Shown here piece after piece: positions 56,169-64,000 of a stretch of 64,000 nt of DNA. Source of the DNA: Sphingobacterium puteale (GTDB lineage: Bacteria; Bacteroidota; Bacteroidia; Sphingobacteriales; Sphingobacteriaceae). The stretch is taken from the NCBI RefSeq assembly GCF_003627955.1, contig NZ_RBWS01000011.1, positions 124,001 to 188,000 on the forward strand, written 5' to 3'. A program made the translations under genes and the position numbers. Position 1 is the first letter of the stretch; every line of letters starts with the position of its first letter. Under the pieces are notes generated by a model that saw only the letters and a list, made by a program, of their open reading frames with translations, was not told the origin of the DNA and did not search any database.

Positions 56169-56447
56169 ATGAAAAAATCAATTGAAAAAATATTCCCTCG
56201 TCCTTCAAAACCAGGTATGGTAGGCGATGGATTCCGCGTGTATAATATGGTTCCCGGTAACGGAATTACCAAAAAACGGGTGAGTCCATTCCTTTTGTTG
56301 GATTTCAATGTGGAGTTTGATTTCGGCCCATCTGATCATATCCGCGGAGTAGAGATCCCGACTCGATTGTTCAGATCCAACTTAGCTGACTTAATTTATA
56401 AACGGGGCCGCCTTTGTTTTTTCTGCCACCTCCTTAATCACTGTTAG
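56169..56447 (+). pseudogene. Pirin-family protein, truncated after about 68 residues
   Basis: The frame opens normally (MKKSIEKIFPRPSKPGMVGD) and continues into the pirin N-terminal domain with SPFLLLDFNVEFDFGPSDHIRGVE. In intact pirins the GV is followed by an HPHRGFETVT motif with metal-binding His residues. Here the sequence changes to unrelated residues and stops at 56445, so the cupin metal site and the whole second half (about 200 residues) are missing. It is best read as a deletion remnant. Confidence 0.75.
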
Positions 56448-56585
56448 ACAATGGTTGAGCACAGCAGTAGTAGGGTAGTATTATTCTTCGCCATAAGTCT
56501 TCATCCTTTAAAATCGTTGTAAAAATGATGAATATATAGAAACTCTGCTTTTAAAAAATATAACCTAAAGCAGTACAGGCAGGTT

Positions 56586-57899
56586 TTAGTAACAGGTGTG
56601 TGCTGTTATTTTTGTGGGATTGTCCACTGTGGGATAAGTGGGCAAGCCAACGGTAAAAATGGAACCTTTGTGGGGGATACTCTGTATATCTACTACACCC
56701 TTGTTGCGTTCGATCAGGTCTTTGCATAATACGAGCCCCAGGCCCGACCCGGGCTCGTCTTCCGTACCGAATGATTTGTGCTGGATCACATTGAACAGCA
56801 GTGCGGATTTGGAAGGATTAATTCCAATACCCTCGTCCTGGATATGAATATGGGTATAATTCTCATCCACAGTACAATAGATGCTTATTTTTCCAGCTAC
56901 ATAGCTGAATTTGATGGCGTTGCTAATAAGATTTCGGAGAATAATGATCGTATGATCTCTATTCGCAAGTACGTGAGTTGATTCGGGTATGTCAATTTCA
57001 ATCTTGAGCTGTTTCGCCTGTATCTGATCAGCAAACAGGTTTATAATATCATGAACCAATGGTTCGATTACCACCAATGTCGCCGGACTGGTAATTCCGC
57101 GCATACTACTGCTACCCCATTGAAGAAAATCATCCAGCGCCTGGTTTTGATGCACAATTTGTTGATACAGTTGCTGTATATATTCTTTGGATATATTATT
57201 GTTGAGTATTTGATCGCGCAACATCAATACCAGTGCTTCGAGACTGGCAAACGGGCTTTTGATGTCATGGGCGACGATGGAAAATATTTTTTCCTTGTCA
57301 CGGTTTATGGACTCCAGTTTGCGACGTTGTTCCTCGATCTTCTCTGTATTATTATAAATAATCTGAAGGAAGAAATTAACTGCGATAACGATAAACGCCA
57401 GCGCATTGCAGATATTGAAGATCAGTCTTAACTTAGGCACACGTTGAGCCACAGGGACAATTGCGGGGTAGAAATAGAGTGATGTGATAGCAATAGCAGT
57501 TGCAAGGCAGAAAATAATATGGATGCGACGGTCGTCATAGAGTAACATCGAAGCAATTAACGTACACAGCAGAAAATATTCGCCTCCATTTTTAAATAAT
57601 ATAGCGCCTAAGAAGAAAAAAATAAAATTACTGACCAATAACATTGCTTTTGCAAAATTATGTTTACCATCATATTGCAAAAAAAGCACAGAAATCGAAC
57701 AAATTGAATTGGACAGGTTGATGGTTGACAGCAGATAGCGCTGGTCCACGGTGTTAATGACAAAAAAACAGAGTGTGGGCAATAAACAGAGCATGGCAAT
57801 CAGATTGACCATCTGTATCCTTTTGAGGTTAACATAGGACATATCTGGATGCGTACCGATATTCGTAAGTATGTTCCAATATTTTTGGATATAGCTCAT
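56586..57899 (-). CDS. Sensor histidine kinase (orphan, membrane-bound)
   Basis: The 437-aa protein has five or six membrane helices between about residues 29 and 180, a short coiled linker (KIEEQRRKLESINRDKEKIF), a HisKA domain with IVAHDIKSPFASLEALVLML (His about 213) and a HATPase domain with IILRNLISNAIKFS, IQDEGIGI and GSGLGLVLCKDLIERNKG. No response regulator gene is adjacent. There is no PAS or HAMP domain, so sensing is probably by the membrane part. Confidence 0.88.
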   Translation of the reverse strand: MSYIQKYWNILTNIGTHPDMSYVNLKRIQMVNLIAMLCLLPTLCFFVINTVDQRYLLSTINLSNSICSISVLFLQYDGKHNFAKAMLLVSNFIFFFLGAILFKNGGEYFLLCTLIASMLLYDDRRIHIIFCLATAIAITSLYFYPAIVPVAQRVPKLRLIFNICNALAFIVIAVNFFLQIIYNNTEKIEEQRRKLESINRDKEKIFSIVAHDIKSPFASLEALVLMLRDQILNNNISKEYIQQLYQQIVHQNQALDDFLQWGSSSMRGITSPATLVVIEPLVHDIINLFADQIQAKQLKIEIDIPESTHVLANRDHTIIILRNLISNAIKFSYVAGKISIYCTVDENYTHIHIQDEGIGINPSKSALLFNVIQHKSFGTEDEPGSGLGLVLCKDLIERNKGVVDIQSIPHKGSIFTVGLPTYPTVDNPTKITAHTCY

Positions 57900-58109
57900 A
57901 ATTTTATTTAATCTGCTAGTGAATATGAATCTGCTAAATTAACATAAATAAGGTGTTGTAGAGTGATGCTTAGCGAAAAAAATGTTCTCAAAACTTTAGT
58001 TAACAGATGGCTGGGGCAGCTACGGATGTCTGTTATCATTCAACTGATTTAAAGCCTTCTGGAAAAACCTTAAGTCAGTTGCTGGGGATTAGTTAATATT
58101 TGGTTGCAG

Positions 58110-58352
58110 CTAGATAACTTTTTGAGCCGATTCATGTTGCCGGCCGATAATCTCTCGATATATCTCCGGCCGTCGGTCGTTGATATAACAATGTCCACCA
58201 GCCTGAATTATTTTTTCAGGTGTAATCGTGGTGGCAAAATCGTCTTAAAAGGTACGGCATTCGGTCAGGATATCGCCGAACGGGTCTATGATCATCGAAC
58301 GGTCATTCTTTAACTGCTCGAATTGTGCGGTAGCAATTTTTGGCTTTTTCAT
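58110..58352 (-). pseudogene. Carbon-nitrogen hydrolase (nitrilase) relic with internal deletion
   Basis: On the minus strand the ATG at 58352 opens MKKPKIATAQFEQ, the usual nitrilase-superfamily N-terminus. It jumps directly to NDRSMIIDPFGDILTECRTF, which belongs to the C-terminal third. A TAA at 58245-58247 then interrupts the same frame, which continues as DDFATTITPEKIIQAGGHCY and ends GRQHESAQKVI at 58112. About 200 codons with the catalytic Lys and Cys are missing. The remnant is therefore inactive. Confidence 0.65.
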
Positions 58353-59175
58353 ATTTCATTGATTCATCTATGGACAAATCTAGCCCCGGGCAGTTATGAT
58401 AGATCGTACAAGCCGCGCATGTTCTTAAAGTCCATAAAACTGACGGCTAATCTACCTGTGCCGTCAGGTATCCAAAAGAAGTAATGGGGTAGTATAGTTT
58501 TTGCTTTCGGCTTTTTTGGATTCACCGATTGTTTGTGAATTTACAGACATCACCCATGATTTGTGGAACAATTGGTGTTTTGTTTTTGATAAAAACATGT
58601 GTCTATTTATTGGAGTTTTGTTAATCTGGTTGACCATACGGATTGTGCTCATTGGTACAATCGGGTTTTACGGATAATTAAGAAGTCATAGCGAATAATA
58701 AATAACTTCCGACGAAATATAAAATAATCCTATACGTCATAAAATTCGACTGTATATTAGTATAAATTAATTTGGTATGAAGTGGGTATTTGGCATTGAT
58801 TGTTATCCAGGCTGATGAGACTATTACAGTGGAGGTTTTAACAGGAAAGGCCTACTACTTTATAGTGGTGGCCAGTATTTTACACGTGCATTGTAAGCGG
58901 GCTTGATGTGCTGTTTATACTGTTTTATCTTAGCATTATTTTACCTGAATATTTCGCCTTTGTGGATTGTGATCCCGAAGGTGCAATGGGGACTGATTTT
59001 TGGGTAGATGCTGTACAATGTTTTGGAGACAATAAAGAATATGGCCAGGTATTGTTTGATTTTCGACCTTGATCATCGTTGGATTATCCATTATATTGGT
59101 TACTCTATTTTTTTGGCGGCGGTTTTAAATCAAACACCTGGTTTGAGACTAGGAACCCAATAAAAAAAGAGGATT
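58353..59175. other. Intergenic region, no gene supported
   Basis: Two short open stretches with hydrophobic and mixed character (about 58499-58678 and 58866-59072, both plus strand) lack good starts and known relatives. They may be remnants. No RNA gene was recognised. Confidence 0.35.
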
Positions 59176-59820
59176 ATGAAAGAAGTTTTTACATTCATTT
59201 TGACCATTACCGTTGTCTTTCAATCGTGTAATTATAAACCACAAGATCAGGTCGAACAAAAGGTCGGCCCAACGAAAAAAGAGGCTATTGTCAATATTGA
59301 TACAGTAAGAAAGATAGGTGCTTCGATTCATTCTTTTATTGGTAAGACGACCGAAGATATCGAAGTACTACAAATGCATACATGTCTTGGAGTGATGTTA
59401 CCAGTAATTGAATCCAAAGCCAAATTTGCACTTGCGCAATATTCCGCCATCATCGATCATTGCCAGCGCGGACGGACCAAATTTGTGATTGAACGATTTT
59501 TACGTTATGATACGAATGGTAAATCTGTGTTCGTGATTTTAGATGAATTGAATGTGGAGACCAACTATCCTGTAACCTGCTATGGAAATTTCCGATTGGC
59601 AATAGAGGGTGATCGGGAAGAAAACTATTTAGTAACGTTTTATGACAATAATTGCGAAGTGATTACTCAAATAAGCAGGATCTGGCGTATTGACTTAGAA
59701 AAGGAAAAGTTTGTAGAAATTAGCAAGCCTAAGAATTTGACGTTAACCAATCCCGACTACATAGAATCAGATGAAGATCCTGCATTTACATTTCCGTCCA
59801 CAGGGGAAAAAAGCTTCTGA
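59176..59820 (+). CDS. Hypothetical lipoprotein
   Basis: The 214-aa protein has a lipoprotein signal (lipobox VFQSC, Cys about residue 18). The body is mixed alpha/beta with no named domain. It ends at a TGA after an A6 run at 59807-59812. The frame one base over continues with ASDFIGDPTVFEIQYKTSGD and LNEDGLSE to 59932, which looks like a lost C-terminal extension. Function unknown. It heads a same-strand group of three genes. Confidence 0.6.
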   Translation: MKEVFTFILTITVVFQSCNYKPQDQVEQKVGPTKKEAIVNIDTVRKIGASIHSFIGKTTEDIEVLQMHTCLGVMLPVIESKAKFALAQYSAIIDHCQRGRTKFVIERFLRYDTNGKSVFVILDELNVETNYPVTCYGNFRLAIEGDREENYLVTFYDNNCEVITQISRIWRIDLEKEKFVEISKPKNLTLTNPDYIESDEDPAFTFPSTGEKSF

Positions 59821-60029
59821 TTTTATTGGCGATCCTACAGTGTTTGAGATTCAATATAAAACATCAGGAGATTTGAATGAAGATGGTTTGTCGGAGTCCA
59901 GTAAAGGGAGATGTGACATAGGAAATAAGTAATACAATGGCGGATGATATGCCAGCCAGATCCAGAAGATTTAATACGGCGGAAGAATGACCTCTATTTG
60001 AAAAAAAAATATTAAACGGTATTATCTTA

Positions 60030-60434
60030 ATGATTATGGAAAATGAAAACAAAGTCGGTATAGCTCGAAATAGTGGGAGATACAGTTTTACGATAAAGAA
60101 AAGCATTGTTATTGTTTTGGCTGTTGCAACTATTCTAACCTGTTGTTGGCTCATCCTTGGTCTGATGAGCTCTTTGGATATTCCGTCCAATAAGAATGAT
60201 CAGTTTGCAAGTGAGCAAAAGTGGGAGGTGGACCAAAGGAGTGATATTGATTCCTGCGATAAACAAATTATGAAAAATCAAATAGATCTGAAACGTGCCG
60301 ATGAAAGGCAGATTTCGGAGAGGGCTTTTCAAACACAAATATTAGCTCTTTTGATAATTGTATTGCAATTGATATTGATTTTTTTCGTGGTATTGATACG
60401 CTGGAAGCCTTATTCTTTACAAAAGACTTCCTAA
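60030..60434 (+). CDS. Hypothetical membrane protein with two membrane segments
   Basis: The 134-aa protein (an ATG two codons later is also possible) has a membrane helix at about residues 25-47 (SIVIVLAVATILTCCWLILG), a polar coiled middle (about 50-100) and a second helix at about 103-124 (ILALLIIVLQLILIFFVVLI). No family recognised. It ends one base before the DKNYW gene, so the two are co-translated. Confidence 0.55.
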   Translation: MIMENENKVGIARNSGRYSFTIKKSIVIVLAVATILTCCWLILGLMSSLDIPSNKNDQFASEQKWEVDQRSDIDSCDKQIMKNQIDLKRADERQISERAFQTQILALLIIVLQLILIFFVVLIRWKPYSLQKTS

Positions 60435-60435
60435 T

Positions 60436-61233
60436 ATGAAATTATTGAAATTTATATTTGTTGTGGTGATACTATTTGCATGTATTTTTTGCCTTATTTC
60501 ATTTTTGAAGCCGATACCTTATTTCAACAGCTGCGGCGAGGATAATCTATACAGATACCGAATGGGAATCTATCAGATAGATACGGATATTATTAAAGAA
60601 AAGGAATTTCATAAACTTGGTGGACTATTGTCCTTTGTTGGAATCCAAAATATCAGGTGCCCAAATGAGGTGGATAGAGAGCGGGACAAAATGCTTGCAC
60701 AATCTATTGATAGCACAAATAGGAGTTTAAAATGGAGGCTTTTGAAAGATGATCTATGGATTAACAAAAATGGAAATATCGGATTGAAGGAAATGATCGC
60801 TGTTGGAAGTGAAGGTATTACTTTTGTTGATAGTTATCTTACAAGAATGGGCTTTAATACAGAGGAACCATTGAATGCAATTATTGATACTAGTACCTTT
60901 CAAAAGCTAAACAGTGCATTCTATAAAGATAAAAAATATATTTATCGCTATTATGCAATGGCTTATGGTGGAAGCTTTTCTATTTTTGAAGAAGCTGATC
61001 ATGCAACTTTTGTAGCACTTGGTGATTGCTATGCTAAAGACAAAAGGCATATCTATGAAAATCGCCAAGGTATTTTAGATCATGTAGACTATAAGACCTT
61101 TAAAGTGAAAAGTACGGTGTCCGGCTGTTTTGCCAAAGATAAAGAGGGTTATTTGTCTTGGGGTGATCGGATTACAGGGGAGGATCTAGAGAATGAATAT
61201 GTAAAACAGGCGATCAGCGAATTGGATAGATAA
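60436..61233 (+). CDS. DKNYW-family protein
   Basis: The 265-aa protein has an N-terminal membrane or signal segment (about residues 5-27, FIFVVVILFACIFCLISFL). It is followed by repeats of the DKNYW type (FYKDKKYIYRYY, CYAKDKRHIYENRQGI, FAKDKEGYLSWGD), in which a KDK-x-x-hY motif recurs with spacing of about 25-30 residues. DKNYW proteins are common in Bacteroidota and Proteobacteria but their role is not established. It shares an operon with the two-helix membrane protein. Confidence 0.75.
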   Translation: MKLLKFIFVVVILFACIFCLISFLKPIPYFNSCGEDNLYRYRMGIYQIDTDIIKEKEFHKLGGLLSFVGIQNIRCPNEVDRERDKMLAQSIDSTNRSLKWRLLKDDLWINKNGNIGLKEMIAVGSEGITFVDSYLTRMGFNTEEPLNAIIDTSTFQKLNSAFYKDKKYIYRYYAMAYGGSFSIFEEADHATFVALGDCYAKDKRHIYENRQGILDHVDYKTFKVKSTVSGCFAKDKEGYLSWGDRITGEDLENEYVKQAISELDR

Positions 61234-61475
61234 TGCCGTGGCTATATACTATTATTTGATCTTATTTCGCAGGTATAACTTGTTGTGTTGATTGGTGAAG
61301 AGTTGATAGCCTAAAGCTGGATTTGAGTAGAAACTGTATACCTTAAATGATAATCTGATGCAATAATAAATTACCCTTTTCCAGAGATCGATCTTGTAAA
61401 GCGAGCTAAATTAAAGCTTTTAAGTGCTTACCCAGGAATAGATTTTGATTTTTAGATCAGAACCCAACTTAAAAT

Positions 61476-61854
61476 TTAAAAATATTGAAATGGATATAAT
61501 TCATACAGATCCGATTTTATAGAATTAATTTCTTTCTTAAAATCAGCAATTTGCTGTTCATTTATTTCCTCGTCTTGTTCATCCAATAAATTTTCTAAAT
61601 CCCGATATAAAAAAGCCAATTGCAAAAATTCCGAAAATGAGATCTTGAAATCTATAAAAAACTGAAGGTCAATATACTCTCCGTGGTCATGATCATAAAA
61701 CCAGATCGTTCCATTTGCCTTGCTGATAAACCATTCATTTCCTTGCCCGGTTGTACCAATCATCCATAAATCTGTGGTTATACCTGGATAGTTACAAGCA
61801 TGCATATAGGAAGAAAATCATTCCGAAAAGTAAGATGTTCTTTGTTTTATTCAT
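61476..61854 (-). pseudogene. SUKH/SMI1-KNR4-like protein fused out of frame to a lipoprotein signal
   Basis: The 109-codon frame from the ATG at 61805 lacks a normal N-terminus. It contains DLWMIGTTGQGNEWFISKAN, GTIWFYDHDHGEY and a helical FLQLAFLYRDLENLLDE tail, which resemble the second half of SUKH-superfamily (SMI1/KNR4) proteins. In another frame an ATG at 61854 gives MNKTKNILLFGMIFFLYACL and a stop at 61792, a lipoprotein signal with lipobox FLYAC. One missing or extra base could join the two. SUKH proteins are typical immunity proteins of toxin systems. Confidence 0.5.
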
Positions 61855-62525
61855 TTCACGTTGTTAAAAATTAAAGTTTACTTGTTCCATTAAGTTTTAA
61901 ATACAATTTGAACAAATGATTAATTTCAACTACTTTTTAATTTACCGATTTTCATTTGAAGAGCCGAAAGTTCTGATATCACAAAAATATCTCTTATAGG
62001 AGCGTTCATCCTCGAAAACAGGAGTTTATTCCATCATACATCGCAGTGATACTGAGATTCGACAGAATTACATTTGACAAATTTTGATTCAAAAAGGAGC
62101 GAGCCTGTTCCGTTCCGAATCATATGCTCAGTCGGAACACCTCACTATTGCTGCAAGAAATAGACAATATACTATTCCATTCTTGCCCCATCTGTCAAGA
62201 AACGAAATAAACTACAGCGGTTTTTGCTGCATTAGTAATTAAATGGGGGTAAATGACAACAAATTATTTCCAATAATAATTAAAGTCGGTGGTGTAAGAG
62301 ATTGTTGCACAAGAGCTGGAGTCATTCTCCTTATGGTGAATTGTAATAAAATTATCATGTAGCTTCTTTTCAACTGCATGATCTCAAATATCCTTACTGA
62401 TATAAGATTTGCTAAATCACGGTCGCTCAATTTTCTTATTCCATTGTTTTTCGCAGCTTCTATACAGTTTATACGCCAAAGATATAGCTTCTACCATTGA
62501 AAAGTAGAAGCTATGATCTAATATT
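61855..62525. other. Intergenic region, no gene supported
   Basis: AT-rich DNA with the promoter of the SUKH-like frame on the left and the terminator of the fimbrillin-like gene on the right. A 63-codon minus-strand frame (62239-62430) shows no relatives that I recognise. Confidence 0.4.
62484..62514 (-). terminator. Hairpin terminator of the second fimbrillin-like gene
   Basis: Perfect 11-bp arms lie at 62484-62494 and 62504-62514 with a 9-nt loop, 11 bases after the stop. The T content after it on the minus strand is weak. Confidence 0.6.
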
Positions 62526-64000
62526 TTATTTATCCTGGATACAGCGTACATTGTAGCCTATTGGCTTGTCTGCCCCACTGATTGATCCCAGAGTAAACGG
62601 AGCTGCTCTCAATGAAAAATAGTTACTAAGATTACTATTAGTAGGTGATTGTGTAGATGTTGCGTAATATCCTGCACGTCCTCTATATGATAATGCACCG
62701 CTGTTTAGCTCGCGCCTTCCCGAAGCTGGAAACATCAAGTTAATATCTCCACTTTTTTTGCTGGTGAGCACAATAGCAGCATCATAACCGGGCATATTAC
62801 TAAGGGTTGTAAAATCGCCCCAGGTACCTGATTGTGTCGAGAGCGAAAGACTGATCAGTTTATCATATTCTGACCTTGTTGGTAACCTTGCTCCAGCAGA
62901 ACACGGATCATTGGCGACGACTTTTGTTGGATTGGCCTCAGTTCCACTATTCCATGAATTTGCCGGTAAATAAACGTTGTTATTCCATCCCGCGATAGCG
63001 CCGTCTCCACTTGTACTTGCATTTGCTACAACAGCTTTTTGTCCCCATTGATAAAAATTACCGTGTAGTGCCTGCGTTGATGTGCCATTTAGATTTCCGG
63101 AGGCTGGGTTTAGCAGACCTGCACCAAGATTGTAACGATCCCAGCGGTAGCCGCCGATCACAGCATACAGGGCATCGGATGCATTAGCAGTTCTGGTTTC
63201 ATTAGCCGCATTTACATAGCGGTCACTATTAAAGCGCAATTTTAACGTATACGAATATCCAGGCTTCATCCCCTGGCCGGCATTTGAAAAAGTAAAATAA
63301 GCATCACCGGTATTTACATCATGTCCAATTTTTATACTCCCTGCGTTTATAGCAATTCTAAGTTGAAAATTTGCTAGCCCTTGTGTATTAACTATCACAG
63401 TTCTTCCTGTTGTTGTTAAATTTAGCAACGGAAAGTAATTTGGCGCATTTGGGTTGCCCGTACCAGGGATCACCTGGCCAGTACTCATGTTTACGATGGG
63501 TGCGTACACAGATCCTTGGGTATAATCAATGCTTCCGTTCACAGGAACTTCAGAAACATAACCTCCTTTTTGATATCCGGCCTGACCAAAAATCCCTACG
63601 GCGTCGCTATCATCCACCTGAATTGTTACCCGTGTAAACATATGTTGAAGAGGGGTGGTTAACGGTGTGGGTACTCCGCCACCAAGAATTGTCACATCTT
63701 TTTCCACAGCATACATATAATCCCCACTGTTTTCCTCAAAAGATGGGAAATTTAAAGTAAACCCTGTCTCTGGATCACTTGTTGGATACATATTTTTATC
63801 TGTGGGAACAGCTGGAGGATCGTCTGTTGTCGAGCCTAGCGAAAAAATATAAAAATTATATTTATGTCCTACTTGCAGTTTATCTCCAAAAAACACCTGA
63901 TTTGGATCTGAGGCATCACCAACAGCCTGGGCAACATAAGTGCCATCTGTTTTAAAGGCGACAATTCTATATTTAACTGCGCCACGTAAAGAAAGCAATT
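62526..64000 (-). CDS. Fimbrillin-like lipoprotein, C-terminal part (5' end outside window)
   Basis: About 490 codons are visible and the frame is open at the right edge, so the TTG near 63998 is not the true start. The beta-rich body contains GHKYNFYIFSLGS and PLTTPLQHMFTRVTIQVDDS (a fimbrillin-like core). The C-terminal module has RLPTRSEYDKLISLSLST and YFSLRAAPFTLG...YNVRCIQDK, the FISUMP-like end. It resembles the lipoprotein at 1.1-2.6 kb in layout but not closely in sequence. It is probably a surface fimbrial or adhesin protein. Confidence 0.75.
   Translation of the reverse strand, partial: LLSLRGAVKYRIVAFKTDGTYVAQAVGDASDPNQVFFGDKLQVGHKYNFYIFSLGSTTDDPPAVPTDKNMYPTSDPETGFTLNFPSFEENSGDYMYAVEKDVTILGGGVPTPLTTPLQHMFTRVTIQVDDSDAVGIFGQAGYQKGGYVSEVPVNGSIDYTQGSVYAPIVNMSTGQVIPGTGNPNAPNYFPLLNLTTTGRTVIVNTQGLANFQLRIAINAGSIKIGHDVNTGDAYFTFSNAGQGMKPGYSYTLKLRFNSDRYVNAANETRTANASDALYAVIGGYRWDRYNLGAGLLNPASGNLNGTSTQALHGNFYQWGQKAVVANASTSGDGAIAGWNNNVYLPANSWNSGTEANPTKVVANDPCSAGARLPTRSEYDKLISLSLSTQSGTWGDFTTLSNMPGYDAAIVLTSKKSGDINLMFPASGRRELNSGALSYRGRAGYYATSTQSPTNSNLSNYFSLRAAPFTLGSISGADKPIGYNVRCIQDK

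Noticed and set aside
58866-59072. Open plus-strand stretch with protein-like composition (DCDPEGAMGTDFW)
   Set aside because: There is no ATG and no known family, and it is short. It could be a remnant but cannot be supported as a gene.

Overview
The window looks like chromosomal DNA of a Sphingobacterium-type Bacteroidota. The signs are: two SusC/SusD pairs, FecI/FecR sigma/anti-sigma pairs feeding STN-domain TonB receptors, fimbrillin-like lipoproteins, LytS/LytTR two-component pairs, promoters of the TTTG / TAnnTTTG type, and genes that start without a clear Shine-Dalgarno. The genus is inferred from protein style, not from a marker gene. No rRNA, tRNA, CRISPR array or complete insertion sequence was seen.

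Layout. 1-1.0 kb: 3' end of a GH2 glycosidase. 1.1-3.8 kb: a fimbrillin-like lipoprotein with a conserved small peptide gene, then an orphan LuxR-type response regulator. 3.8-6.9 kb: an AGCS sodium:amino-acid symporter and a YbdG-like MscS channel, separated by a 48-bp perfect palindrome. 7.0-10.3 kb: a two-gene operon, glycerol-3-phosphate dehydrogenase plus a HAD-GT20 fusion, best read as a glucosylglycerol (compatible solute) pathway, next to the osmotic channel. 10.5-13.2 kb: a PAP2 phosphatase and a LytS/LytTR pair. 13.7-20.8 kb: a surface-signalling uptake locus made of an ECF sigma factor, FecR, a STN-TonB receptor and two related lipoproteins of unknown substrate.

20.9-23.7 kb is a patchwork of remnants and small genes: a truncated Rpn nuclease, a cysteine-less HMA-like protein, an atypical histidine phosphatase, a decapitated CPBP protease flanked by a duplicated gene end, and a solitary HicB-like protein. 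24-40.4 kb is a polysaccharide utilisation locus in two blocks: sigma / FecR / SusC / SusD / DUF4959-DUF5000 lipoprotein / DUF4998 lipoprotein, then a second SusC / SusD / GH105. GH105 enzymes act on unsaturated uronides, so a pectin-like or other uronic-acid polysaccharide is the likely target. 40.5-46 kb: an S41 peptidase, a second LytS/LytTR pair and an outer-membrane beta-barrel protein.

46-62 kb is markedly decayed. Between intact genes (ECF sigma/anti-sigma, DJ-1 and GlxA regulators, MsrAB, an AraC regulator, a sialidase-like propeller, a histidine kinase, a lipoprotein/DKNYW cluster) lie remnants of at least six genes: a mosaic ending in a DUF1501 C-terminus, the last 27 codons of a second AGCS symporter, a truncated pirin, an internally deleted nitrilase and a frameshifted SUKH-like protein. 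The window closes with a second fimbrillin-like lipoprotein that runs off the right edge.
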